A stretch of DNA of 51,875 bases, from contig NZ_KI912269.1 in the NCBI RefSeq assembly GCF_000242615.2, forward strand, positions 172,392-224,266, written 5' to 3'. Each line of letters begins with the position of its first letter. The first letter of the stretch is position 1. Positions 40,091 to 46,731 of the stretch are shown piece after piece. A program made the translations under genes and the position numbers. The DNA comes from Holophaga foetida DSM 6591. GTDB lineage: Bacteria; Acidobacteriota; Holophagae; Holophagales; Holophagaceae. A model generated the notes under the pieces. The model worked only from the letters and a program-made list of their open reading frames with translations, was not told where the DNA came from and searched no databases.

Positions 40091-40678
40091 ATGATCAGTC
40101 CTAATCGCGAAAAAGCAATCCGCTACGCAATCAAAGCATTCCTTGCGAATGGAGCACCTCGCAGGCTTGAAGAAATCAGGAAATCATTATCAAAAAAAAG
40201 GATTACCTTCTCCCAGGGATTACTCGAGCACTTTTTGAAGGAAATGATAAGGGCCGGAGAAGTAAGTCGCACGAGTGGAGGACGATACTGCCTATCTGAA
40301 GGCTTGGCATATGCGGAAGACTGGGAACGCAGGGTGCTACCGATGCGAAGCAGGGGACCCAAGCCGCTGACAAAGAAAGCACTCGAGCAAAGGCCGCAGC
40401 CAATCATCGAACATTCAGCACTTCCAGCACCTCATTCCTACGAGTGCCTCCTGAGGCCCACAACTCGAACGGGTGCCTCCTCACCAGGTGGCACAGGCAA
40501 TTGCCATCAATGCTCACGCTATTCGGACCAGCTGGAGAGCGTGCGACACACAACCTGGGGAACTGTTCAACTATGCCGCGAATGCTGCCTTGCAGTCATG
40601 AGGATGCCCGTGATCCCGCCAGAACCGGCTCCGACGCGCATCATCTACGTCGCCATGGGGAACACCCGACGTCGTTGA
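40091..40678 (+). CDS. hypothetical protein with winged-helix N-terminus and zinc-binding Cys
   Basis: This 195-aa product (ATG 40091, MISPNREKAIRYAIKAFL) has an N-terminal part, about residues 1-75, that reads like a winged helix (LEEIRKSLSKKRITFSQGLLEHFLKEMIRAGEVSRTSGGRYCL). A Pro-rich linker follows, and then CHQC..(22)..CRECC, a likely zinc knuckle. I do not recognise the family. Base composition is visibly more AT-rich than that of the helicase gene before it, suggesting a different origin. The ribosome-binding site is weak, and an upstream ATG at 40010 would add 27 residues. Confidence 0.55.
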   Translation: MISPNREKAIRYAIKAFLANGAPRRLEEIRKSLSKKRITFSQGLLEHFLKEMIRAGEVSRTSGGRYCLSEGLAYAEDWERRVLPMRSRGPKPLTKKALEQRPQPIIEHSALPAPHSYECLLRPTTRTGASSPGGTGNCHQCSRYSDQLESVRHTTWGTVQLCRECCLAVMRMPVIPPEPAPTRIIYVAMGNTRRR

Positions 40679-40711
40679 GGTGGCACGGGAGCACTGCGAC
40701 TTCAAAGCTGC

Positions 40712-40735
40712 CCATTTGGGGTATACCCTAAATGG
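40712..40735. promoter_or_regulatory. 24-bp near-perfect palindrome before res/tnpR
   Basis: Centred on GGGTATACCC with outer arms CCATTT/AAATGG, 11 of 12 pairs are complementary with no loop. That favours a dimer-binding site over a terminator. It lies 33 bp after the zinc-protein stop and about 25 bp before the res-like sites. Confidence 0.5.
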
Positions 40736-40758
40736 ACGTCAGGAGCCCCTCCCCAGAG

Positions 40759-40827
40759 TGTCAGGATGGAGTCGGTATCACCGTTTATTGACACATCCCC
40801 GTCAGGGTTATAGACTTCAAGTTGACA
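40759..40827 (+). other. res-like resolution site upstream of tnpR
   Basis: There are two TGTC...GACA-bounded subsites. One is about 35 bp (TGTCAGGATG ... TTTATTGACA, 40759-40793). The other is 28 bp (CGTCAGGGTTATA ... AGTTGACA, 40800-40827) with a central TTATA. The sizes match the 34- and 28-bp subsites of Tn3-type res, placed just upstream of the resolvase gene as usual. Confidence 0.55.
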
Positions 40828-40845
40828 CTTCCAGCCGGAGGCAAC

Positions 40846-41406
40846 TTGCAAGTACATCGCATCGGCTATATCCGCGTCAGCAGCCTGGACCAGAACCCTG
40901 AACGCCAGCTCGAGAACGTTCAGGTGGACAAGGTGTTCACCGACAAGGCGTCAGGCAAGGACACACAGCGTCCCCAGCTTGATGCTCTGCTCTCCTTTGT
41001 GCGGGAGGGAGACACGGTGGTGGCGCATAGCATGGACCGCCTGGCCCGCAATCTGGATGACCTGCGCCGCTTGGTGCAGGGACTTACCCAGCGTGGCGTG
41101 TGCGTCGAGTTCGTCAAGGAGCACCTGACCTTTACAGGCATGGACTCCCCGATGGCGAACCTCATGCTCTCCGTCATGGGTGCATTCGCAGAGTTCGAGC
41201 GTGCCCTCATCCGTGAGCGCCAGCGCGAAGGCATCGCGTTAGCGAAGCAACGTGGAGCCTACCGAGGTCGAAAGAGGGCATTGTCACCTGAACGTGCGGC
41301 CGAGTTGCGGCAGCGTGCTGCCGCCGGGGAGAAGAAGGCCCAGCTAGCCCGTGAGTTCGGTGTCAGTCGAGAGACCCTCTACCATTACCTGCGGCCAGTG
41401 GACTGA
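40846..41406 (+). CDS. tnpR: Tn3-type serine resolvase
   Basis: This is a 186-aa small serine recombinase. The catalytic Ser lies in IGYIRVSSLDQNPERQLE. KVFTDKASGKDTQRPQL, SMDRLARNLDDL and MGAFAEFERALIRERQREGI (the long E helix) are all present. The C-terminal helix-turn-helix is KKAQLAREFGVSRETLYHYL. The TTG at 40846, with GGAGG four bases upstream, gives the start seen in close relatives (MQxHRIGY). No Tn3 transposase or 38-bp ends are seen, so this is an orphan, perhaps kept for dimer resolution of the element through the adjacent res-like site. Its own promoter lies within res and is probably autorepressed. Confidence 0.93.
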   Translation: MQVHRIGYIRVSSLDQNPERQLENVQVDKVFTDKASGKDTQRPQLDALLSFVREGDTVVAHSMDRLARNLDDLRRLVQGLTQRGVCVEFVKEHLTFTGMDSPMANLMLSVMGAFAEFERALIRERQREGIALAKQRGAYRGRKRALSPERAAELRQRAAAGEKKAQLAREFGVSRETLYHYLRPVD

Positions 41407-41435
41407 CTGACGGCTCTGGGAATCTCCTGTGACGA

Positions 41436-41486
41436 GGTGCCCCTGCCACCATTGCATGCCCCAAGGCGATGGTGGCAGGGGCCACC
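41436..41486. terminator. bidirectional hairpin terminator between convergent genes
   Basis: CCCCTGCCACCAT and ATGGTGGCAGGGG form perfect 13-bp arms around a 16-nt loop. A one-base bulge allows extension to about 17 bp. It sits between tnpR and the convergent 261-aa gene. There is no strong T tract. Confidence 0.6.
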
Positions 41487-41524
41487 TAAGCAGTAATACT
41501 CAGGGTGGCCCCAGAACATCCCAG

Positions 41525-42310
41525 CTAAAGACTTTCCATGACAGCCTGAAGCACCTCCTCTGTCACCCCGGCGAAGCGGATTTGGCGACCGTTCCACACG
41601 GTTACGGCAGACTTATACATGGCGCGCCCTTGCCGAATCACGGGGTCGCACAAACAGCAGAACTGCTCACTCCGATGATTGGCAATCGCAGACTCATCCA
41701 GCCCGCTTGCCGGGATCACGGTGTTTTCCTGACAAGCCTGGCAGAGAGCACCTTTCGGAACTCGAGCCCGGTAGGATGCCCGGTCTCCTATGGTCCGAAG
41801 CGAATTCGCCAGCCGTTGGAATAGAGACGCCATTTTCCACGCCTCTCTAGGCGTGTTGGGGCTCAGCCTGAGGCCAGTTCCCCCATGCTTCATACATGGG
41901 TCATCCAAAATCAGACGGCACTCCATCTCCCCGACTTCGATCCGCAGCTGGCCCTCGGTGCTGGGGAGGCACTGAACCCCTTCGACATCCGGAATGAGCG
42001 TACTGATCCCGCTAACCTCCCAAGCAGTCCGCTTGAAGGAGATGCCCTCGCCAGGGTAATTCGCCTTCCCGCTCAAGGCACGCTCCATGAACACCTGGAC
42101 CTGGTCCCCCAGACCGTGAGCGTCCATTCCCAGAAACTGAGCCCCCTTCTCGAAGGCATCGCTCATTGCCTGAAGCGCCGCGGCCCCCTCCCGGAAATGA
42201 GCAGCGACCTCTTCCTTGCCCGCCTCAGTCTTGGGAATTCCGACAACGCCGAAGTAAGCCAACACCTCGTCAGGGAATTGATTGGAATTCAGCTTGGGGT
42301 CCCGGCTCAC
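41525..42310 (-). CDS. hypothetical protein with two Cys pairs
   Basis: This is a 261-aa cytoplasmic protein of unrecognised family. CQAC (near residue 193) and CCLC (near 220) look like a zinc-binding site in the C-terminal third. The N-terminal half is helical and acidic. The GTG start overlaps the stop of the HTH gene by one base (TAGTG) and has AAGGGGG upstream, so it is coupled to that gene. A role in the element's regulation is possible; nothing shows it directly. Confidence 0.6.
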   Translation of the reverse strand: MSRDPKLNSNQFPDEVLAYFGVVGIPKTEAGKEEVAAHFREGAAALQAMSDAFEKGAQFLGMDAHGLGDQVQVFMERALSGKANYPGEGISFKRTAWEVSGISTLIPDVEGVQCLPSTEGQLRIEVGEMECRLILDDPCMKHGGTGLRLSPNTPREAWKMASLFQRLANSLRTIGDRASYRARVPKGALCQACQENTVIPASGLDESAIANHRSEQFCCLCDPVIRQGRAMYKSAVTVWNGRQIRFAGVTEEVLQAVMESL

Positions 42311-42519
42311 TACACACCCCCTTCGATCTCGACAACCTGAAAAAGGGCCTCCAGATCAGAGAGCCGATAGTAGAGGCAACGCTTGACCCGGAAGACCGGG
42401 AGGTCACCGGCCTTACTCATGCGGCGCAGGGTCTGGGGGCTGCGACTGGTGAGGCGAGCCGCCTCAGGGGCCGGGATCATGTTGACCATGGTGCCCATGT
42501 GGGTGGTGAGAGTTTTCAT
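42310..42519 (-). CDS. small helix-turn-helix (excisionase/MerR-like) regulator
   Basis: The product is 69 aa. ATG 42519 was chosen because AAGGAGG lies 6 bases upstream. The pattern IPAPEAARLTSRSPQTLRRMSKAGDLPVFRVKRCLYYRLSDLEAL is the DNA-binding domain 17 type: helix, turn, recognition helix with QTLRRM, then a wing and a Y-R-xxDL. This domain occurs in excisionases and small repressors. It is first in a two-gene unit with the Cys-pair protein and has a palindrome at its own presumed transcription start, so autoregulation is likely. Confidence 0.78.
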   Translation of the reverse strand: MKTLTTHMGTMVNMIPAPEAARLTSRSPQTLRRMSKAGDLPVFRVKRCLYYRLSDLEALFQVVEIEGGV

Positions 42520-42536
42520 TTCGACCTCCTTTTGCA

Positions 42537-42585
42537 ACCCGAGAAATTCGGGTCGTCATATAGGAGGGGCGAAGTTCATTCGGAA
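42537..42585 (-). promoter_or_regulatory. promoter and operator of the HTH gene
   Basis: On the minus strand TTCCGA (42585-42580), 17 bp and TATATG (42562-42557) form a plausible promoter. The inverted repeat ACCCGA-GAAAT-TCGGGT (42537-42553) covers the expected start point and lies just upstream of the ribosome-binding site, fitting a self-repressor site. Confidence 0.42.
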
Positions 42586-42781
42586 GACTCAACAACAATC
42601 ACGGATGAGATCCGGCTAGGCATTTGACACACAAGTCATTCTTCACGTTCATGAGTAGTCACCATGCGTCACTTTGGTCGGCCATCACAACGGACATTGG
42701 CCATGTGCGGGCGACCAAGGATGTGTATGTTGTCGTTTCGCTCTCAGGCGTGAATGGGTGGTCCCCACCACGAATATTGAG
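42586..42781. other. intergenic, no recognised feature
   Basis: About 196 bp between the HTH promoter and the end of the PIN-domain gene. It is relatively AT-rich, and I see no gene, clear terminator or repeat in it. Confidence 0.4.
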
Positions 42782-43330
42782 TCAGGCCCCCGTAGCTTCG
42801 GTGTCCTCATCAGTAAATAGGGACTGTTTCCGATAGTCATCGGGTAGCAACCTCGTTCCAGAGGGACGACAGATTCGGAGCCTGTGGGTTTGCTGGAGAA
42901 GAGATGCGTTGCTCAACATTTTTTGATCATTGGTAAGCAGCTCTTGACAGTGAAAGTGCGCTGCTGCTGCGGCATGAACTGAGTCAACGCCCTTAAATGT
43001 ACAGTTGTGTACCCAGCGGAGACTTCTTGCGAGCTCCATAATCACCATGGTTGGCTGGATGAGCTTGAAACCACCTCTACCCGATGCCAGAAGACCAAGG
43101 AAAAAGGGCCTCGCGAGTTCCTCTTTCTTGTGGTCACTCACATGGGTGCATTCCGCAATACTGAGCGTGCAGGTGTACAAATCCACGAGACCATCTTGAG
43201 CGGCACGAATCAGCTGCTGGGTGTGCCACGCATGTTCAGTAATCTCGTTCTGAACGTTGCCCCTGACCTCATACTTCACCAAGTCGATGATGGGGTTGGA
43301 ATCGATGTAGATCCGAGGTTTAGCGGTCAC
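42782..43330 (-). CDS. PIN-domain ribonuclease-like protein
   Basis: This 182-aa protein has the four PIN acidic residues in order: Asp10 in IYIDSN, Glu60 in SIAECTH, Asp116 in FKGVDSVHAAAA and Asp135 in LLTNDQKM. These coordinate metal for RNA cleavage in VapC-like toxins. It is longer than classical VapC (about 130-140 aa). The GTG start overlaps the upstream gene's end by 11 bp, with GAGG seven bases before it, so it is coupled to that gene. No small antitoxin is present; the 268-aa upstream protein would have to fill that role. It could also be an RNA-processing enzyme rather than a toxin. Confidence 0.82.
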   Translation of the reverse strand: MTAKPRIYIDSNPIIDLVKYEVRGNVQNEITEHAWHTQQLIRAAQDGLVDLYTCTLSIAECTHVSDHKKEELARPFFLGLLASGRGGFKLIQPTMVIMELARSLRWVHNCTFKGVDSVHAAAAAHFHCQELLTNDQKMLSNASLLQQTHRLRICRPSGTRLLPDDYRKQSLFTDEDTEATGA

Positions 43331-44126
43331 GGAAGACCTCTGTGTGTTCTAGTGTGGTCATTGGGTCGGTGTAGTCCGGAATTGCCCCAAGCATGCTGTT
43401 AAACAGATCTAAGGAGAATTGTGGCGCGGGCCGTATATGCTCCGCTTGGATCTCAACGGTGTCTCCTGTGTCCGGGTCCTCTGTGACCTGGCCGTCAATA
43501 AAAACGACCGCCCCTGGATCGTTCAATGCCCTTACTGCCTCCGGATAAAGATCGGGAGCAAAGGAACAACGGACCCGACGATCCGTGGATAGATCGCGCA
43601 CCCATAGATGTAACTTCCCCTCCTTGAACAGGGCTGCCACAGTTCCCTGGACCTCACCATAGTAAGTCCTGCCTAGGCGGGGTTCCTCGTCCAACAAACT
43701 CGAACTGGAGTCACTAACGAGCAGCCAGGGGCCAAGCTCTCCATTGCTTGGTTGGTAGAGGGAGACGCGGATCAACTCATTGGGATCCAGATTACTGGTG
43801 AGGCGCCTGAACTGACCCTTGGTTCCGGGTGTGACCTTAAGGGCCAGTAGTGGTTCTGGAGGCTTGTTTCCAAAAAACGAGTCGAGTAGGGAGCGGGTGT
43901 CATCGACGACCTGAGGGCTTATTTCCCCAGAGAGACGGCAATCGAAGTCGACGGAACCGTTAGCGAAATCCTCTGCGAGCCAGGCTGCCTGCCCCTTCTG
44001 TAATCCAAGGTCTGCGACCACCGCATTGAGAAACCGAACTAGGTGATCTGCTCGAACAACAAGCTTCTCAAGGGGCATACCCACGCCCCCCTTATTCAGC
44101 TCTATACGGATTTTCAGCTCGCTCAT
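43320..44126 (-). CDS. hypothetical partner of the PIN-domain protein
   Basis: The product is 268 aa if it starts at MSELKIRIELNKGG (44126). Upstream in-frame Mets at 44150, 44198 and 44234 are possible, and none has a clear ribosome-binding site. There is no known motif. The N-terminal part (VVRADHLVRFLNAVVADLGL) is helical, and a beta-rich part follows with TYYGEVQGTVAALFKEGKLHLWVRDL, resembling a small barrel. It precedes and overlaps the PIN gene, so it may neutralise or guide it. Base composition is less GC-rich than that of the chromosomal genes. Confidence 0.55.
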   Translation of the reverse strand: MSELKIRIELNKGGVGMPLEKLVVRADHLVRFLNAVVADLGLQKGQAAWLAEDFANGSVDFDCRLSGEISPQVVDDTRSLLDSFFGNKPPEPLLALKVTPGTKGQFRRLTSNLDPNELIRVSLYQPSNGELGPWLLVSDSSSSLLDEEPRLGRTYYGEVQGTVAALFKEGKLHLWVRDLSTDRRVRCSFAPDLYPEAVRALNDPGAVVFIDGQVTEDPDTGDTVEIQAEHIRPAPQFSLDLFNSMLGAIPDYTDPMTTLEHTEVFRDR

Positions 44127-44526
44127 GGTGGTGCTGTCATTGTGGACCATTTTGGGGATCTGCAACCAGGGAATATGAGATTGGTGAGGCCCCTTCATGC
44201 TCAAGAAAGCCTTGGAGGGTGGAGCGTGAAGCATGGGTCACAGGGGTGGACGTCCGGAAGTCGCAACGCAATAGGACGGTATTGCTATTGTTGATATCAA
44301 TCTAGGTTAGACACCAGCATCAGTTCGTTTTCTATTCGCCTTTGCAATAGGCTTGATCCTGAGTTCGACCTATCTCATACACAATGAATAATGAGTAGCC
44401 ACATACCTTTAGTATGCCTCTTGTGCAATAGGGGGTTCCCAAAACCGACTGATTTGATTGGGCTTGATGAAAAGTCGAAATTCATTTGCAGGACGGTAAT
44501 GCAAAAGAAAAAAGGGGGGAGGAGGC
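44127..44526. other. 400-bp AT-rich intergenic region
   Basis: It separates the AlbA_2 gene's 3' end from the PIN-partner gene. No open frame with a ribosome-binding site is seen. The minus-strand sequence just after the AlbA_2 stop reads CCTCCCCCCTTTTTTC without a hairpin. The promoter of the PIN unit presumably lies here, but I cannot place it. Confidence 0.35.
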
Positions 44527-46023
44527 CTACTCCAATTCAGTCTCCTCCTTGCCCACAGAGCCCCAGGCTGAGTCAAAAAGATCGACTTGGGTGTCCCTTC
44601 CCGGAAGCTTGTAGCGTCGCTGACTGCGGGATGCCGTCGGGTCGGCGAGGGTGAGTAGACCCGCATCCAACCAGGACCGGAGCTGACGACTGGCCTTGAT
44701 AGGATCATCCGTGCGAAGCAACTGGCGAACTTCAGCATTGCCGATGGTGGCATGGGTCTCCAAGTAGCTCTCGACTTGGTTCCACACGGATGGGCGGGCT
44801 TGGTTCCGCAGGATGACCGTGAAAGATTCGCGATCCGGGCTGCTTTGGAAGACCGGTGGGAAGAGTTCGGCTTCACGCATGAGGGTGTTCATCATGCGGA
44901 TGCCTTCGCCCAGCTCGAAGTTGGGTGCGTCCTGGAAGTCTCGGAGGTGTCCCGTCAGGCTGGGGTTCCTCGGCTTGCTTCCCACCTTCCCCAGTTCGTC
45001 CACCCGGAGTCGGTGGGGTAGAACGCCAGGGCTTTCCACCTCAACTCGGTTGGCGAAGATCCGGATATGAATATCGGTGGGCAGGCGGTAATCCCGGTGT
45101 AGCACAGCATTGGTGATGGCCTCCTGGAGTACACGCAGAGGGTAGCTCTGCACGATCTCCATACCGAGGGGACCCATTTGAACCCCCTTTGAGATGGCTT
45201 CTACCACGCTCTTGAGGGCTTCCCGAATCTGGGTCAGTAGGGGGCCGCCAATGGTTTTGGGGGGGCGCAGGAAATTGTAGGTGTTGCCCGCTTGCTTGAT
45301 CTCGTCCCCTTGGTAGTGGAAGAGGCGGATGGCGCACTTCTCCCCCAGGACCTCGCTGGGGTAGTGGGCGAAGAGCAGTACGGCTAGGCGCGTGGGCTTC
45401 CATGCCCCACCGGGAAGGGGCTTGGAGAGCCCCATATGACCCAATACCTCTGGAAAGGGGGCCGTACTGCCCCGAGTCGTGCGGTACTCGTGCCATAAGG
45501 GCGTATCCAGAAGTTCAAAAGGCACATCAACAGGCTGGTCTACCACGCTAATGGCCCCCAGGCGGAAGCGTCGATCCGTGACCTCCTGGGCAGAGAGCTG
45601 GCGGTTGCCCTTGTCCAAGCGCTCCCATGTACCGCCTCCCGTGATGGAGTGGAGATCCTTGCTGGGCCTAACCTCGATGGCCAGCAGGTGCCCTGGGGTC
45701 CCATCTCGGAGAGTGCATGGGATCCGTTGAAAAAGGGGCTCTGGCCCCAGTTCTCCGCCGATGTTCGGAATCACCCGGGTCCTCAGCTCCCGCCGCAGGT
45801 CGTCCACAGCGGGCTCGTTTTCCTCGATCCCGTAAAGACGATCCTTGCCCTGAGCCTTGCTCAGATCCTCCATGCCGATGACCAGGAAACCTCCGTCTGT
45901 GTTGGCGAAGGCTGTCAGGGTCTGGAGGATCTTTTTGAGTTCTGCACCCTTGATCCGTTTGAATTCAAGGGTTTTAGTCTCGTCCAGGGAAAGCCACGAG
46001 GCATCGGTACCGGGATGGGTCAT
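44527..46023 (-). CDS. AlbA_2 (Schlafen-like) domain protein with GHKL ATPase C-terminus
   Basis: This 498-aa protein starts at ATG 46023 with AGGAGG seven bases upstream. The N-terminal AlbA_2/Schlafen domain covers about residues 1-140: ETKTLEFKR, LQTLTAFANTDGGFLVIGMED and HLLAIEVRPS. A middle region is followed by LQEAITNAVLHRDYR (near 300-315), the N-box of the HATPase_c_4 domain of so-called RecG-like regulators. GEGIRMMNTLMREA (near 380) and a winged-helix end (NAEVRQLLRTDDPIKASRQLRSWL) complete the architecture. Family members are transcription regulators or nucleic-acid-acting defence proteins. It overlaps a 27-aa upstream frame by 4 bp (ATGA). Confidence 0.85.
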   Translation of the reverse strand: MTHPGTDASWLSLDETKTLEFKRIKGAELKKILQTLTAFANTDGGFLVIGMEDLSKAQGKDRLYGIEENEPAVDDLRRELRTRVIPNIGGELGPEPLFQRIPCTLRDGTPGHLLAIEVRPSKDLHSITGGGTWERLDKGNRQLSAQEVTDRRFRLGAISVVDQPVDVPFELLDTPLWHEYRTTRGSTAPFPEVLGHMGLSKPLPGGAWKPTRLAVLLFAHYPSEVLGEKCAIRLFHYQGDEIKQAGNTYNFLRPPKTIGGPLLTQIREALKSVVEAISKGVQMGPLGMEIVQSYPLRVLQEAITNAVLHRDYRLPTDIHIRIFANRVEVESPGVLPHRLRVDELGKVGSKPRNPSLTGHLRDFQDAPNFELGEGIRMMNTLMREAELFPPVFQSSPDRESFTVILRNQARPSVWNQVESYLETHATIGNAEVRQLLRTDDPIKASRQLRSWLDAGLLTLADPTASRSQRRYKLPGRDTQVDLFDSAWGSVGKEETELE

Positions 46024-46103
46024 ATCCTGGCCTCCTGGATCACTCGCCCAGCCTTCACGAGGAGGGCGTCAATCTGAACAAGTGCTTGAGCTTCTGGAGT
46101 CAT
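46020..46103 (-). CDS. 27-aa peptide resembling an HsdR N-terminus
   Basis: The peptide begins MTPEAQALVQIDALLVKAGR. Type I restriction R subunits very often start in this style (MTPExxARxxIDxLLxxAGW), though here the usual Trp is Arg. The stop overlaps the AlbA_2 gene start as ATGA, so translation would be coupled. It is either a remnant of a restriction gene replaced by the AlbA_2 gene or a working leader peptide. The ribosome-binding site is weak (TAGG). Confidence 0.4.
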   Translation of the reverse strand: MTPEAQALVQIDALLVKAGRVIQEARI

Positions 46104-46301
46104 GGCATACCTATTTGATCAACTTATCATCGCAAGATGCCTGACTCCTGTCGAAGATTTGCATGGGTAAAGGGGTCTCGAAGAGGCGTTCCTTCCAAGA
46201 AGCTTGCCGCGTTGCCTCCACCCCGAATGTGAAGGTGCCGAAATAGGCGAGTAGTGAACTCGGGTTCAAGCCAGGGACTGAAGCAATCTCACTGGTTTGA
46301 A
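46104..46301. other. intergenic, no recognised feature
   Basis: 198 bp between the 93-aa gene's end and the 27-aa frame. A 91-codon frame overlapping the 93-aa gene lacks a ribosome-binding site and was not accepted. Confidence 0.35.
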
Positions 46302-46583
46302 TCAGAGTTCGGGGCTGTCGACCCACACATCCCCAGCGTCGAGATACCCCTCGAAGATGTCCCGACCTTCGTCGGTGAATACACACACCGTCCCCTGATC
46401 ACCGTGATTGAAACGCCAGCGATCTACCTCCCAGCGTTCTTCATTGAAGAATCCCTGCCCTCGAATGGTCACGGGCTTCCCGGCCTTGATCCGGGCATAG
46501 GTCCGGCCCGATAGCCGAATGCTGTGGATGTCGTACTGGTAGTCCACCGTGATGACCACGGCCCCACTCTGATCGTCGTTCAT
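46302..46583 (-). CDS. hypothetical 93-aa protein
   Basis: ATG 46583 with GGAGGG four bases upstream gives an acidic small protein, predicted mostly beta: VVITVDYQYDIHSIRLSG, KAGKPVTIRGQGFF, RWRFNHGDQGTVCVFTDEG. It could be an SH3- or Tudor-sized domain. I do not recognise a family. It is divergent from the AAA+ operon, sharing the 148-bp promoter region with a palindrome, which suggests common control. Confidence 0.62.
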   Translation of the reverse strand: MNDDQSGAVVITVDYQYDIHSIRLSGRTYARIKAGKPVTIRGQGFFNEERWEVDRWRFNHGDQGTVCVFTDEGRDIFEGYLDAGDVWVDSPEL

Positions 46584-46731
46584 TGGCCCTCCAGAGCCGT
46601 GCTGAGGTCCCGTGACCGACAGCCTGTGGCTCCTGTAATCCCCATCTATTACTAGGGAGGGTTTGGGGGCATCTCCCCCGAAGGAGTGCAAATCGGAGAT
46701 CTTCGGCCCTAGTACTAGGGTGGAGGCGCCA
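46584..46731. promoter_or_regulatory. divergent promoter region with CCCTAGTACTAGGG palindrome
   Basis: A perfect 14-bp palindrome CCCTAGTACTAGGG lies at 46707-46720, next to the AAA+ ribosome-binding site. The half-site ACTAGGG recurs at 46651-46657, 63 bp (six helical turns) away. A GGGGG-CATCT-CCCCC hairpin sits between (46665-46679). The layout fits a regulator acting on both directions. Confidence 0.5.

Noticed and set aside
41436..41486. Hairpin considered as a Tn3 terminal repeat or attC site
   Set aside because: It lacks the Tn3 GGGG...TAAG end sequence and attC core sites; a convergent-gene terminator explains it better.
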